From contig NZ_AYSE01000001.1 of assembly GCF_000504165.1 (NCBI RefSeq), positions 1,116,001 to 1,180,000 of the forward strand: a DNA stretch of 64,000 nucleotides. The letters are read 5' to 3'. The position numbers were made by a program, and so were the translations under genes. The stretch is from Bacillus sp. FJAT-14578. GTDB lineage: Bacteria; Bacillota; Bacilli; Bacillales; Bacillaceae_H. The notes below the pieces were generated by a model that ran no database searches, was not told where the DNA came from, and saw only the letters and a program-made list of their open reading frames with translations. Positions 28,641 to 37,468 of the stretch are shown piece by piece; the stretch's first letter is position 1, and the number at the start of each line of letters is the position of its first letter.

Positions 28641-29435
28641 ATGAAAATCGATGGACATATTCACACGCCATTTTGTCCCCACGGATCAAAAGACTCCCTG
28701 GACCAATATGTCGAACAAGCGATCCAATTAGGTTTTGAACAAATTTCATTTACCGAACACGCCCCGCTCCCTAAGGGCTTCACCGACCCAACCCCCCTTC
28801 GGGACAGCGCAATTACATTACAAGAGATGGAACGTTACCTATTAGAAATTCGTAACGTAAAAGAGAGATTTAAAAAAGATCTTAACATTCAGATTGGTTT
28901 GGAAGTGGACTACATTGAAGGATTTGAAGAAGAAACGAGGGAGTTTTTGGATGAATACGGTCCCCACCTTGATGATAGCCTTTTATCGGTACATTTTTTA
29001 AAAAAAGATCTCACTTATTATTGTCTCGATTATAGTGATGGTGTATTTGGCCAAATGATTGAGCATTTCGGTTCCGTCGGGAATGTGTACAAAGCTTATT
29101 TCGATACTGTTCTGTCTTCAATTGAATCTGACCTTGGAGAATACAAGCCGAAAAGAATAGGGCACATCACCTTAGTACATAAATTTCAGCGACGCTTCCC
29201 GTGTTCGGAAGATTTCAAGGCTCCCGTTATGCATCTTTTAGAACGGATAAGTGATTTGGACTTGCAGCTTGATTACAATGCTGCCGGATTATTCAAACCG
29301 CTCTGCCAGGAAACTTATCCGCCGCAGTGGGTCGTGGAAGAGGCAAAAAAGAAAAAAATCCCTCTCATTTATGGGTCCGATGCCCATTGCGCGAAGGATT
29401 TAGGCCAAGGTTTTCCAACAATCTTTAAAGGGTAA
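28641..29435 (+). CDS. hisJ: Histidinol-phosphatase, PHP family
   Basis: 264 aa. Histidinol phosphate to histidinol in histidine synthesis. PHP metal motifs: GHIHTPFCPHG (about 5-15), FTEHAPLP (about 39-46), a late YGSDAH (near 249). ATG follows AGGAGG by 10 nt. Its end overlaps the convergent refZ by 11 bp, so no separate terminator exists. Confidence 0.93.
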   Translation: MKIDGHIHTPFCPHGSKDSLDQYVEQAIQLGFEQISFTEHAPLPKGFTDPTPLRDSAITLQEMERYLLEIRNVKERFKKDLNIQIGLEVDYIEGFEEETREFLDEYGPHLDDSLLSVHFLKKDLTYYCLDYSDGVFGQMIEHFGSVGNVYKAYFDTVLSSIESDLGEYKPKRIGHITLVHKFQRRFPCSEDFKAPVMHLLERISDLDLQLDYNAAGLFKPLCQETYPPQWVVEEAKKKKIPLIYGSDAHCAKDLGQGFPTIFKG

Positions 29436-30060
29436 CGTACATCCGACCACGGTCGGTACATACAACCTGATGCACCCACCTCTCCATCTCTTTTATATAT
29501 TGTTTGATAAAATAAGGTTCATGCGGCAGGACATACAAGACTTCAGCAAGATATTGAGAATGCAAATAAGGCATCGTTAACATTCCTTTTAGCTGCATAA
29601 TAATATACGGACTATTTAAGCGTCTGAATTCTTTTTGTTTGACTCCCTTTTCCAGCAGTGCGGTTAAGATATACTTTTCTTTGGCCAAATACGTCGTCAT
29701 CACTTCACGAATAAACATCGTATCCACCGACACCTGACGATATACTACTCGCGCAATATGGCGATGCTCATGCTGGTAGTCCATCACAGATTGAATGACA
29801 TTCATCAAACATTGCTTCGCTGATTGATGTTCCAAAGTTCCAACTGTTTGTTCAAGTACTTGAATGTATCCTTCAAAAAAGGTTGTAACAAGGTGTTCCA
29901 ATAATCCTTCCTTGCTTTCAAAATAATAGGATATGTTCGCAACATTTACATTTGCTTTTTTAGCGATTTCCCTTACGGAAGTTCCGTCAAAACCTTTTGT
30001 ATTAAATAATGATACAGCAGCATCCATTACTTTTTCTTTTGTTTTTGATTTGACAACCAT
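29425..30060 (-). CDS. refZ: TetR-family regulator RefZ (YttP)
   Basis: 211 aa. N-terminal TetR HTH: GTSVREIAKKANVNVANISYYFESK (shown in part; about 24-48), C-terminal helical domain. RefZ binds palindromic sites near the origin and inhibits FtsZ ring formation during early sporulation. ATG 30060 is 8 nt from AGGTG; GTG 30069 is less well placed. Convergent overlap with hisJ. Confidence 0.85.
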   Translation of the reverse strand: MVVKSKTKEKVMDAAVSLFNTKGFDGTSVREIAKKANVNVANISYYFESKEGLLEHLVTTFFEGYIQVLEQTVGTLEHQSAKQCLMNVIQSVMDYQHEHRHIARVVYRQVSVDTMFIREVMTTYLAKEKYILTALLEKGVKQKEFRRLNSPYIIMQLKGMLTMPYLHSQYLAEVLYVLPHEPYFIKQYIKEMERWVHQVVCTDRGRMYVTL

Positions 30061-30352
30061 TTTAGACACACCTTTCCATGAAGTTTGAACTTATCGGATT
30101 ATTACGGTTAGATACTTCCTGTTTGGCGCGGCATGAAGTCGAATTTTCACAGTTTATCGAAGACAGAAAAATTGAAAAAACATACTGATTGTGACAAAAT
30201 AAGTCATTAATGAGTCAACTTATTATACAAATTCTTTTTTATTCTTCTTTATCCTTTTCTTCCCTTTCAGATCTTGTCGACAAAGTTGGAAGAGAAGTGA
30301 CGGATTTTTGCTAAAACCAACACATTACTATGTATAAACGGAGGAATTTCAC

Positions 30353-30850
30353 ATGTTTCATGTCGAAAGATATAGTGGTTCAAAAGAAAAAAATTACGAG
30401 CTTGTTATCAAGCAGCTACAAGCATTGCTGGATGGGGAACCCAACCCAATAGCCAACTTAGCCAATGCTTCAGCCCTATTGAATCAATTTTTAACAGATG
30501 TTAACTGGGTGGGGTTTTACACAGCAGAAGAAAGCGGCCTTGTGCTCGGTCCCTTCCAAGGACTCCCGGCTTGTGTACGCATTCCTTACGGCAAGGGCGT
30601 ATGCGGAACAGCTGCCCAAAACCGGCAAACAGAACGAGTAGCAGATGTCCATCAATTCCCTGGTCATATTGCTTGTGATGCAGCATCTCAATCGGAGATT
30701 GTCGTCCCACTGGTGAAAGATGGACAGCTTTTAGGTGTATTGGATATTGATAGCCCTATTAAAAATCGTTTTGATGAAGTAGACCAGAAGTGTCTTGAAA
30801 AATTCGTCGAGACACTTGTAACCTTTTTACCCTCCTCTAACGAGCAGTAA
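30353..30850 (+). CDS. ytsP: Free methionine-(R)-sulfoxide reductase, GAF domain (YtsP)
   Basis: 165 aa single GAF domain. Three conserved cysteines C74, C84 and C108 (LPACVRIPYGKGVCGTAA, then HIACDA) have the spacing of the catalytic cysteines of E. coli fRMsr. Reduces free Met-R-SO with thioredoxin. ATG after GGAGG, 8-nt spacing. Divergent neighbour of refZ, and convergent with dgcP. Confidence 0.92.
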   Translation: MFHVERYSGSKEKNYELVIKQLQALLDGEPNPIANLANASALLNQFLTDVNWVGFYTAEESGLVLGPFQGLPACVRIPYGKGVCGTAAQNRQTERVADVHQFPGHIACDAASQSEIVVPLVKDGQLLGVLDIDSPIKNRFDEVDQKCLEKFVETLVTFLPSSNEQ

Positions 30851-30865
30851 GTATAGCTGCTGATG

Positions 30866-31087
30866 ATGGAAGTTTCCTTTATCCCTCATTAACGGGCAGT
30901 AAGACCTCTACTTCCGACGCACAGGATGTGCCAGCGAAGACGTTGCGACAGGACGTCGCGTTTTTAGTCTTCGTTCTTTCGTCATCGCGGAAGTTTAAGT
31001 GGAAGATAACTGCCCGTAAAAGCCCGATAAGTCAACTAACCATCGGTGGAGGATGATGCCCCCCACCGATGGAAGTTTCCTTTATAT
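30866..31087. repeat. Dispersed intergenic repeat family 2, full-length copy b
   Basis: ATGGAAGTTTCCTTTAT, CCCTCATTAACGGGCAGTAAG, shared module at 30921-30969 with hairpin GCGAC-AGGAC-GTCGC (30945-30959), ATAACTGCCCGTAAAAGCCCG, and ends GATGGAAGTTTCCTTTAT. The outer arms (CCATCGGTGG / CCACCGATGG) form a further stem. Lies in the gap between ytsP and dgcP. Confidence 0.85.
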
Positions 31088-31098
31088 AAGCTAGAATA

Positions 31099-31137
31099 AA
31101 TACAGGGACAGGGGGCATTTGCCCCTGTCCCTGTATT
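31099..31137. terminator. Terminator of dgcP
   Basis: AATACAGGGACAGGGG / CCCCTGTCCCTGTATT stem reaching into the dgcP stop codon. Confidence 0.65.
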
Positions 31138-33007
31138 ATGTGGATTCAAATATATTTTCATCTTGGATGACAACCTGATTTTTCCCGAAATGTTTCGCTT
31201 TATACAAAGCCTCATCAGCCCGGTTGAATAATCTTTGAACAGAGTCATCGACATCCCTTGTCCAAAAAGATACACCGCATGAAATAGTCGTTTTGGGATT
31301 TGTAAACTCTTCAACTTTTTGAACTAGCCGTTTCGCAATTTGAACACCGATTTTCAACGGAACCGAAGGTAAATAAACCGCCAGCTCTTCTCCACCCCAT
31401 CTGGCCCCAATGTCGTTCTCACGAATATGGTTTCTGATGATATGGGCGATTTGAATAATGATTTGGTCGCCCACTTGATGGCCATATGTATCGTTGACCC
31501 TTTTAAAATTATCAATATCAATTAAAAGAAAAGTACCGAATCCATCCCTATCCATCGATTCTTGAATTTGCTCATCCAAATAATTGCGTGAATATAACTT
31601 GGTTAAATAATCAGTGACGACAAGTTTCTCCAATTCTTCACGCAGCATGGAATTCGTGAATGCCAGTGTAGAATGATGAATAAGTGATTGCAACAGCTTA
31701 AAATTATCAAAAGAAAAAAAATACGGTTCTTCATGGAGAACAATGGTTGCCCCTTTGACTTCACCATCTTGCATCATCGGAACTGCCATGATAGAGCGGA
31801 ATTGAGAAAGTTCTTCATCCAGGTACGCGGACGCCTCATTGATAAAGAGGGAATCTTTTTCCTTGACCATTTTCCCATAAACAAAATCTACATACTTTTG
31901 AACGGCAGAAGTAAAAAAGAACTCTGTGCTGCCCGTCAATCTCTTAAAGTTCATTTCATCCGTAAAGAGGACAAAACCTACTTCACTTGCTCTGAAAGAT
32001 TTACAGATTTGTTTGGACATAAAACTGATCGTATCTGCTAAACGCAAACTGGAATTCAGGCGGTGTGATGTTTCATTAATCAGCTTTAAGTCTTCAATCA
32101 ACTTTCTTGATTGATGGTACAATTGAGCGTTTTCCAAGGCGCTTCCTGCCGTGTTGGCTAATAATGAAATAAACTTGACCTCCTCTTTCGGAAGCGCTGC
32201 CGTATTAGGGGCAATCACCTGTAAAATACCATATATTCCTTGTTTTCCGTTCAAAGGGGCATATAAAACAAACCGTCGTTCATCCGACTTCTTTTCTACT
32301 TGAACCGTTCCTGTCACATATGATTCCATCGCTGTCATGCTAACATTATCCCCGTCGTATTGAAGGTACTTGATCGGTAAATGCTCATGACTTCCATAGT
32401 CGTGTGACAGCAATAAGTAATAGTCAAATGTAGGATATACTTCTTTCAATGTCTGAATAACTTCCACCAGTACATCGTTCATATCCATGGACGAATGAAA
32501 TTTAGTCGTAACGCGATACAACTGTTCATATCTTTTTTCTTGGATGAACGTTTGTTCATAGTTGTAAACGAAGTTTAACAAGCGTACACATTCATCGCCT
32601 AAAAGCGAAAAGAAATCCGCTGCACTTACGTCTGATTCACCTGTCTTTATATATAAATATCCCTTGGTCTTCTTATGAATCATCAAAGGAATCAAAAGAC
32701 TATCTTCATACTGCTGTACTTTTTTATGTAAAGAAATAGTTTCATCAAAGAGATCGACGAGACTGAAAATAGAAGAAGGCTCTGTTGGCATCTCCTCTTC
32801 CGTGCAATAAGAAGCTATTATTTGTGCATGTTCCCGATTGGAGTCTTTCAGAAGAAAGGCCGCTTGCTTTACTTCACAAATACCGCAAATGGCGTGAACC
32901 ATTTCGCCAACAATCTTCTGTAAAGGAAAATCTGTATCATTATTTGTTAAAAGGTTGAAAAATTCAGTCTTAATCTGTTGTAACTGATGTTTTTCTACAC
33001 TAATCAT
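31136..33007 (-). CDS. dgcP: Diguanylate cyclase with GAF sensor region (DgcP/YtrP)
   Basis: 623 aa, no membrane segments. Tandem GAF-like sensor regions (about 1-440) followed by a GGDEF domain (about 455-620): LTKLYSRNYLD, DIDNFKRVNDTYGH, and active-site ARWGGEELAVY. The inhibitory I-site RxxD (RENDIGARWGGEEL) is five residues upstream, so product feedback is likely. Makes c-di-GMP. Synteny with ytsP and rpsD matches YtrP. Somewhat longer than the B. subtilis protein. Confidence 0.92.
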   Translation of the reverse strand: MISVEKHQLQQIKTEFFNLLTNNDTDFPLQKIVGEMVHAICGICEVKQAAFLLKDSNREHAQIIASYCTEEEMPTEPSSIFSLVDLFDETISLHKKVQQYEDSLLIPLMIHKKTKGYLYIKTGESDVSAADFFSLLGDECVRLLNFVYNYEQTFIQEKRYEQLYRVTTKFHSSMDMNDVLVEVIQTLKEVYPTFDYYLLLSHDYGSHEHLPIKYLQYDGDNVSMTAMESYVTGTVQVEKKSDERRFVLYAPLNGKQGIYGILQVIAPNTAALPKEEVKFISLLANTAGSALENAQLYHQSRKLIEDLKLINETSHRLNSSLRLADTISFMSKQICKSFRASEVGFVLFTDEMNFKRLTGSTEFFFTSAVQKYVDFVYGKMVKEKDSLFINEASAYLDEELSQFRSIMAVPMMQDGEVKGATIVLHEEPYFFSFDNFKLLQSLIHHSTLAFTNSMLREELEKLVVTDYLTKLYSRNYLDEQIQESMDRDGFGTFLLIDIDNFKRVNDTYGHQVGDQIIIQIAHIIRNHIRENDIGARWGGEELAVYLPSVPLKIGVQIAKRLVQKVEEFTNPKTTISCGVSFWTRDVDDSVQRLFNRADEALYKAKHFGKNQVVIQDENIFEST

Positions 33008-33141
33008 ATCATCACCCGCGATATATAATAACCGTACTTACTTGTCTAATATTACTATTATATATGAATGGTCCGGCATTTTCCTATTAAAAAATTATTA
33101 AAATTATATTTCAACAACGTTTCGCTCCTATAGAAATCATC

Positions 33142-33170
33142 TTGACATAACTCTTAATAAATCATATAAT
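33142..33170 (+). promoter_or_regulatory. Consensus sigma-A promoter of rpsD
   Basis: TTGACA (33142-33147), 17-bp spacer, TATAAT (33165-33170): both hexamers are perfect. Start expected near 33177. Confidence 0.85.
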
Positions 33171-33176
33171 GTTCTT

Positions 33177-33355
33177 TGTGTGAAATATGCAGCTTATACA
33201 ATCTTCTTTATGTCATCATTTTATTCCTCTGAATAAGAGGTGTATCGTGTAACTCTCTGCTGCTAGAGCGAGGATACATGAAAATAAAATGAGCATATCG
33301 TGAGAATGTGTCTGTTTTTGTTTCATGCGAAATAAAAACATAAGGAGGAGTCATC
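33177..33355 (+). promoter_or_regulatory. Long rpsD leader, probable S4 autoregulatory RNA
   Basis: About 179 nt from the predicted start to the rpsD ATG. It can form stems (e.g. around GTGTATCG...CGAGGATACAT, 33240-33280). B. subtilis rpsD is repressed by its own product S4 binding the leader (family knowledge); folding here was not computed. Confidence 0.5.
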
Positions 33356-33958
33356 ATGGCTCGTTATACTGGTCCAAGTTGGAAATTATCTCGTCGTCTT
33401 GGCATTTCATTAAGTGGTACAGGTAAGGAATTAGAAAAACGTCCTTACGCTCCAGGTCCACACGGTCCTGGTCAACGCAAAAAATTATCTGAGTACGGTT
33501 TACAATTACAAGAGAAGCAAAAATTACGCCATATGTATGGTGTAAATGAGCGTCAATTCCGTACAATTTTTGCTGCTGCTGGTAAAATGTCTGGTAAGCA
33601 CGGTGAAAACTTCATGATTCTTTTAGAAGCTCGCCTTGACAACCTAGTATACCGTATGGGTCTTGCTCGCACTCGTCGTGGAGCTCGCCAATTAGTAAAC
33701 CACGGTCATATTTTAGTTGATGGTAAACGCGTGGATATCGCATCTTACCGCGTAAAACCAGGTCAAGTGATCTCTGTTCGCGAAAAATCTCGCAACATTG
33801 CTTCTATTAAAGAAGCAATCGAAGTAAACAACTTCGTACCTGACTATTTAACATTTGATGCTGAGAAATTAGAAGCTACATTCACTCGTTTACCTGAGCG
33901 TTCTGAATTAGCTGCTGAGATCAACGAAGCATTAATCGTAGAGTTCTACTCTCGTTAA
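33356..33958 (+). CDS. rpsD: 30S ribosomal protein S4
   Basis: 200 aa primary 16S rRNA-binding protein. [19 protein letters not shown], the S4 RNA-binding fold ([20 protein letters not shown], about 91-110), and the C-terminal EFYSR end. Very strong ribosome site AAGGAGGAG. Stand-alone gene with perfect promoter and terminator, as in Bacillus. Confidence 0.98.
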   Translation: MARYTGPSWKLSRRLGISLSGTGKELEKRPYAPGPHGPGQRKKLSEYGLQLQEKQKLRHMYGVNERQFRTIFAAAGKMSGKHGENFMILLEARLDNLVYRMGLARTRRGARQLVNHGHILVDGKRVDIASYRVKPGQVISVREKSRNIASIKEAIEVNNFVPDYLTFDAEKLEATFTRLPERSELAAEINEALIVEFYSR

Positions 33959-33960
33959 TA

Positions 33961-33997
33961 AAAAAAATCCCTGTTCTTTCAGAACAGGGATTTTTTT
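33961..33997 (+). terminator. Terminator of rpsD
   Basis: AAAAAAATCCCTGTTCT / AGAACAGGGATTTTTTT, 3-nt loop. Confidence 0.95.
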
Positions 33998-34082
33998 TAT
34001 TACAAACGAAGTTTTTTCTGCCATATAAGATGTTTTTTAATATGATATAAACCGCTAAAATTAAATCTAATTAATACAGTCC

Positions 34083-34140
34083 AAAAAGGACCTTTCCACC
34101 AAAACTTGTGATAAAACAAATTTTGATGGAAGGTCCTTTT
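34083..34140. terminator. Hairpin between rpsD and tyrS
   Basis: AAAAGGACCTTTCCACCAAAA / TTTTGATGGAAGGTCCTTTT with one bulge and one mismatch. Extra stem between two stronger terminators. Confidence 0.4.
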
Positions 34141-34143
34141 CAG

Positions 34144-34188
34144 AAATAAAGTTTGGTACCCTGAAGTTCAGGGTACCAAACTTTATTT
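34144..34188 (-). terminator. Terminator of tyrS
   Basis: Perfect 22-bp inverted repeat (arms 34144-34165 / 34167-34188) centred on GGTACCCTGAA, ending at the tyrS stop codon. Confidence 0.75.
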
Positions 34189-35445
34189 TTAGTATTTGAT
34201 TAAGTAGTACTTTTTCTTACCGCGTCGAATAACGGTAAATTGACCTTCAATACGATCTTCTGCCGCAATCACTTTGTCTAATTCTTGGACGCGTTCACCA
34301 TTAATATAAATGGCACCGCTTGAAATATCCTCACGAGCCTGACGCTTGGATGGCGAAATCTTGCTGTTTACAAGAAGGTCGATCAACCCAATCTCTTCTC
34401 CTGTATGCTCGTAGGAAGGAACATCTTTAAACCCTTGCTTGATTTCTTCTGCTGTCAATTCAGCAATACTTCCACTGAACAGCGCTTCAGAAATTTTGAT
34501 TGCTTGATTCAAAGAGTCTTCTCCATGAACAAGCTTTGTCATTTCAGCAGCCAGTGCCTTTTGCGCTGCACGTTTCTCAGGTGCTTCCGCTGTTTGGTTT
34601 TCTAATTCGATGATTTCTTCATGAGACAAGAAAGTAAAGTATTTTAAGTATTTCACCACATCACGGTCATCCGTATTAATCCAGAACTGATAAAACTCAT
34701 ATGGTGAAGTTTTTTCAGGATCCAGCCAGATTGCCCCGCCTTCCGTTTTACCGAATTTCGTTCCATCAGCTTTTGTAACAAGCGGCACAGTTAACCCAAA
34801 GGCTTTTGCATCTTCTTCTGTTTTACGAATCAATTCCATGCCTGCTGTAATGTTGCCCCATTGGTCGCTGCCTCCTATTTGAAGCTTACATCCATGGTTT
34901 TGATATAATTTCAAGAAATCGTAAGATTGTAAAATCATGTAGCTGAATTCAGTAAAAGAAATACCTGTTTCAATACGAGACTGGACCGAGTCTTTTGCCA
35001 GCATATAGTTAATGCCAAAGTTTTTGCCAATATCACGTAAAAATGTAATGACATCCAATGAGCCGATCCAGTCATAATTGTTTGCAATCGTCGCAGGGTT
35101 GCCTTCACGGTCAAAATCCAAGAAACGAGAAAGCTGATCTTTAATACGTTGGCTAAAGAAAGCGACTGTTTCTTTCTCATTTAACGTACGCTCTGCTTTC
35201 TTTCCGCTCGGATCACCAATTAAGCCTGTCCCACCGCCAACAAGAGCAATTGGCTGGTGTCCCGCTTGTTGAAAACGGCGCAAAATCAGAACAGGAAGCA
35301 TATGGCCAATATGCAAGCTGTCTGCTGTTGGATCAAATCCACAATACAACTTAACGCTTTCTTTCCCTAACAGTTCTCTTAATCCCTCTTCATCTGTTTG
35401 TTGATTGATTAATCCTCTAAATTGCAAGTCTTTTAAAATATCCAT
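34189..35445 (-). CDS. tyrS: Tyrosyl-tRNA synthetase
   Basis: 418 aa class I synthetase. YCGFDPTADSLHIGHMLP (HIGH motif, about 35-52), GGSDQWGN, KADGTKFGKTEGG (KMSKS equivalent KFGKT), and a C-terminal S4 domain. ATG 35445 follows AAGGAG; the open frame extends 55 codons further upstream only through the T-box leader, so that is not coding. Controlled by the T-box at 35476-35720. Confidence 0.97.
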   Translation of the reverse strand: MDILKDLQFRGLINQQTDEEGLRELLGKESVKLYCGFDPTADSLHIGHMLPVLILRRFQQAGHQPIALVGGGTGLIGDPSGKKAERTLNEKETVAFFSQRIKDQLSRFLDFDREGNPATIANNYDWIGSLDVITFLRDIGKNFGINYMLAKDSVQSRIETGISFTEFSYMILQSYDFLKLYQNHGCKLQIGGSDQWGNITAGMELIRKTEEDAKAFGLTVPLVTKADGTKFGKTEGGAIWLDPEKTSPYEFYQFWINTDDRDVVKYLKYFTFLSHEEIIELENQTAEAPEKRAAQKALAAEMTKLVHGEDSLNQAIKISEALFSGSIAELTAEEIKQGFKDVPSYEHTGEEIGLIDLLVNSKISPSKRQAREDISSGAIYINGERVQELDKVIAAEDRIEGQFTVIRRGKKKYYLIKY

Positions 35446-35475
35446 GAGACCCACTCCTTTTTTCCGGTAAAATAA

Positions 35476-35720
35476 AAAAATCGCCCCTAAAACAAGGGAC
35501 GATGAGTATCGCGGTACCACCCTAGTTGGAGTTTCATTGAAACTCCCGCTCAAAAAGACATAACGGTCAAACCGTCTTTTGCTACTGAGTCGGCTGTGCC
35601 GATTGTTCACAAAAGATGCTCTCGGATGTAATTCATCAATTATTTATGTACTGGTTTACACCATCCACCAGCTCTCTAAAAACAGGGAAATAACGACTAC
35701 TTTTTCCGATCAATGCTCTT
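35476..35720 (-). promoter_or_regulatory. Tyrosine T-box riboswitch
   Basis: Reverse strand shows AGAGAGCTGGTGG, a candidate TAC (Tyr) specifier at 35630-35628 in GAATTACATCC, the T-box CTAGGGTGGTACCGCGAT (35507-35524), and a terminator ATCGtCCCT / AGGGgCGAT followed by TTTTTTTAT at 35476-35502. Uncharged tRNA-Tyr would favour the antiterminator and tyrS transcription. Confidence 0.93.
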
Positions 35721-35857
35721 ATATTATTTACTATTCATTATGGCCTATGAAAAATAATCCATACTGTATATATTATGAAACATTTTTCATTCAAATTCAA
35801 GTCCTAGTATTACGACTTCGTGTATGACTCAATATGTAATTCTTTACACAACTCTTT

Positions 35858-35876
35858 ACCCCGCATTAACGGGCAG
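35858..35876. repeat. Family 2 copy c, left part (split by IS110)
   Basis: CCCCGCATTAACGGGCAG: left end of a family 2 element. Its continuation TAAGATCCCC is at 37469, on the other side of the insertion element. Confidence 0.8.
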
Positions 35877-35939
35877 CCAATCATGATGCAAAGCTTCACC
35901 AATCATGATGAAAATGAGATTTAGTTGTCCATACTACAA

Positions 35940-36110
35940 CTACGGCTGGAGGAGAAGGTCGACTTACTGTGGTGTTTTGAACCCATCGGGCAGTCTGATT
36001 CCGACGATCATGGTGTACCATTTATTGTCGCTCTCTTTTGAGAAGCACGCATGGGAGATTAATCCTATTATGGTTGTTGCACCAGCCTCTATTATCATGA
36101 GCCGTAGAGA
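35940..36110 (+). ncRNA. Candidate IS110 bridge RNA
   Basis: The non-coding left end contains CGGGCAGT (35987-35994), equal to the target half-site plus AG core plus next base, and CATGGGAG (36050-36057), equal to the last 8 bases of the element's right end including the core. Target-like before donor-like is the order of the IS621 bridge RNA (established for that element). A GTCG / CGAC pair (35958-35961 / 36002-36005) could close the first loop. Limits are approximate; folding was not computed. Confidence 0.45.
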
Positions 36111-36121
36111 GGATGCATGTT

Positions 36122-37339
36122 ATGCAAGTAGTAATTGAACGTGCATGTGGTTTAGATGTCCATAAAGGTAATATTACCGCATGTATGATGACACCCGAAG
36201 GAAAGGAGATCCAAACTTTTTCTACCATGACTGTCTATTTATTACAGCTTGTAGATTGGATTAAGGAACGTGGCTGCACACAAGTGGCGATGGAAAGCAC
36301 GGGGGTATACTGGAAACCGATTGTGAACCTGTTAGAATCGGAAGGGATCCATTATTTAGTGGTCAATGCTCAACATATTAAGGCTGTTCCTGGGAGAAAA
36401 ACGGACGTAAAAGATGCAGAATGGATCTGTGATTTATTACGACATGGATTACTACGCGGGAGTTTTATTCCAAACAAAAACCAACGAGAATTAAGAGAAC
36501 TCGTTCGGTATCGCAGAAGTATGATTGAAGAACGGGCCAGACAACACAATCGAATTCAAAAGGTCTTGGAAGGTGCTAATATCAAGCTGGGGTCTGTGGT
36601 TTCTGACATCATGGGAGTGTCTAGTCGAGAAATGCTGGACTTAATGGCGAATGGAGAAGAGAACCCTGAGAAATTGGCAAGCCCTGCTAGAGGGAAGTTA
36701 AAGAATAAAAAGCAGGACTTAGAATTGGCTCTTCAAGGAAGAATCTCTTCACATCAAAGGATGATGTTAAAAACAATCTTACGTCATATCGATTTTTTAA
36801 CCGAACACATTCAACAAGTTGATGAGGAAATCGCCTCTAGATTAGAACCTTCTCAAGAGGATATCGAACGATTGGATTCTATCCCGGGTATTTCCGTTAC
36901 GACCGCCCAACAGATATTGGCTGAAATTGGAATCGATGTAGGGAATCAATTTCCTAGCGCAGCCCACCTGTGCTCATGGGCTGGAGTGGTACCGGGTCAC
37001 AACGAAAGTGCAGGTAAAAAGAAGTCGACCAAGACGAAAAAAGGAAATAAATATTTGAGGTCAGCTTTAATAGAAGCAGCTCATTCCGTCGCAAACTCCA
37101 AGACCTACTTAGGTGCACTTTACAGGAGAACAAGCGCAAGAAAAGGTAGAAAACGAGCTGGAATGGCAGTAGCACATGCCATGTTAAGGATCGCCTACTA
37201 CCTTTTAACCCGTACAGAATTCCATGTGGATCTCGGAGAAGATTATTTTGACAAACAAAAACAGCAGTCTATCGTGAACCATTCTATAAAAAGACTAGAG
37301 AAACTCGGTTATGAAGTAACAGTCAAAAAAGTTTCTTAA
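36122..37339 (+). CDS. IS110-family transposase (DEDD recombinase)
   Basis: 405 aa from ATG 36122, 9 nt after GAGAGG (ATG 36113 sits in the ribosome site). N-terminal RuvC-like domain with GLDVHKG, MESTGVYWKP and TDVKDAEW giving the DEDD tetrad (D15, E61, D98, D101 counted from 36113). Central helical spacer. C-terminal Transposase_20 domain with LDSIPGISVTTAQQIL, SWAGVVPGHNESAGKK (catalytic-type Ser 299) and KGNKYLRSAL. No frameshift or stop: it looks functional. Confidence 0.95.
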   Translation: MQVVIERACGLDVHKGNITACMMTPEGKEIQTFSTMTVYLLQLVDWIKERGCTQVAMESTGVYWKPIVNLLESEGIHYLVVNAQHIKAVPGRKTDVKDAEWICDLLRHGLLRGSFIPNKNQRELRELVRYRRSMIEERARQHNRIQKVLEGANIKLGSVVSDIMGVSSREMLDLMANGEENPEKLASPARGKLKNKKQDLELALQGRISSHQRMMLKTILRHIDFLTEHIQQVDEEIASRLEPSQEDIERLDSIPGISVTTAQQILAEIGIDVGNQFPSAAHLCSWAGVVPGHNESAGKKKSTKTKKGNKYLRSALIEAAHSVANSKTYLGALYRRTSARKGRKRAGMAVAHAMLRIAYYLLTRTEFHVDLGEDYFDKQKQQSIVNHSIKRLEKLGYEVTVKKVS

Positions 37340-37468
37340 TCCATTGATTATTTGTTCACTCATAAACTTGGATCAAGCGCTAGTTCTTGTTTGAAAAAAT
37401 TGAAATGAGCTGCGCTTAGTTTAGTATTGCCATTTTTTTGAGGAAACAACAGTTTATTTTCATGGGAG

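Larger units (their letters stand above)
35877..37468 (+). mobile_element. IS110-family insertion sequence, about 1.59 kb
   Basis: One transposase gene with a ~245-nt non-coding left end and ~130-nt right end. Boundaries come from the split family 2 repeat: GGGCAG|CCAATC on the left and CATGGG|AG|TAAG on the right, versus GGGCAGTAAG in intact copies, so a 2-bp AG (CT on the other strand) is shared. There are no terminal inverted repeats, as usual for IS110. The left end has a direct repeat CCAATCATGATG at 35877 and 35899. Confidence 0.85.

Noticed and set aside
35445..35610. N-terminal extension of tyrS
   Set aside because: The extension is translated from the T-box leader and terminator; the real start has AAGGAG before ATG 35445.
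35963..35969. CTTACTG as the right target guide of the IS110 bridge RNA
   Set aside because: Only 7 bases, and on the wrong side of CGGGCAGT compared with the IS621 layout; kept as a weak note only.
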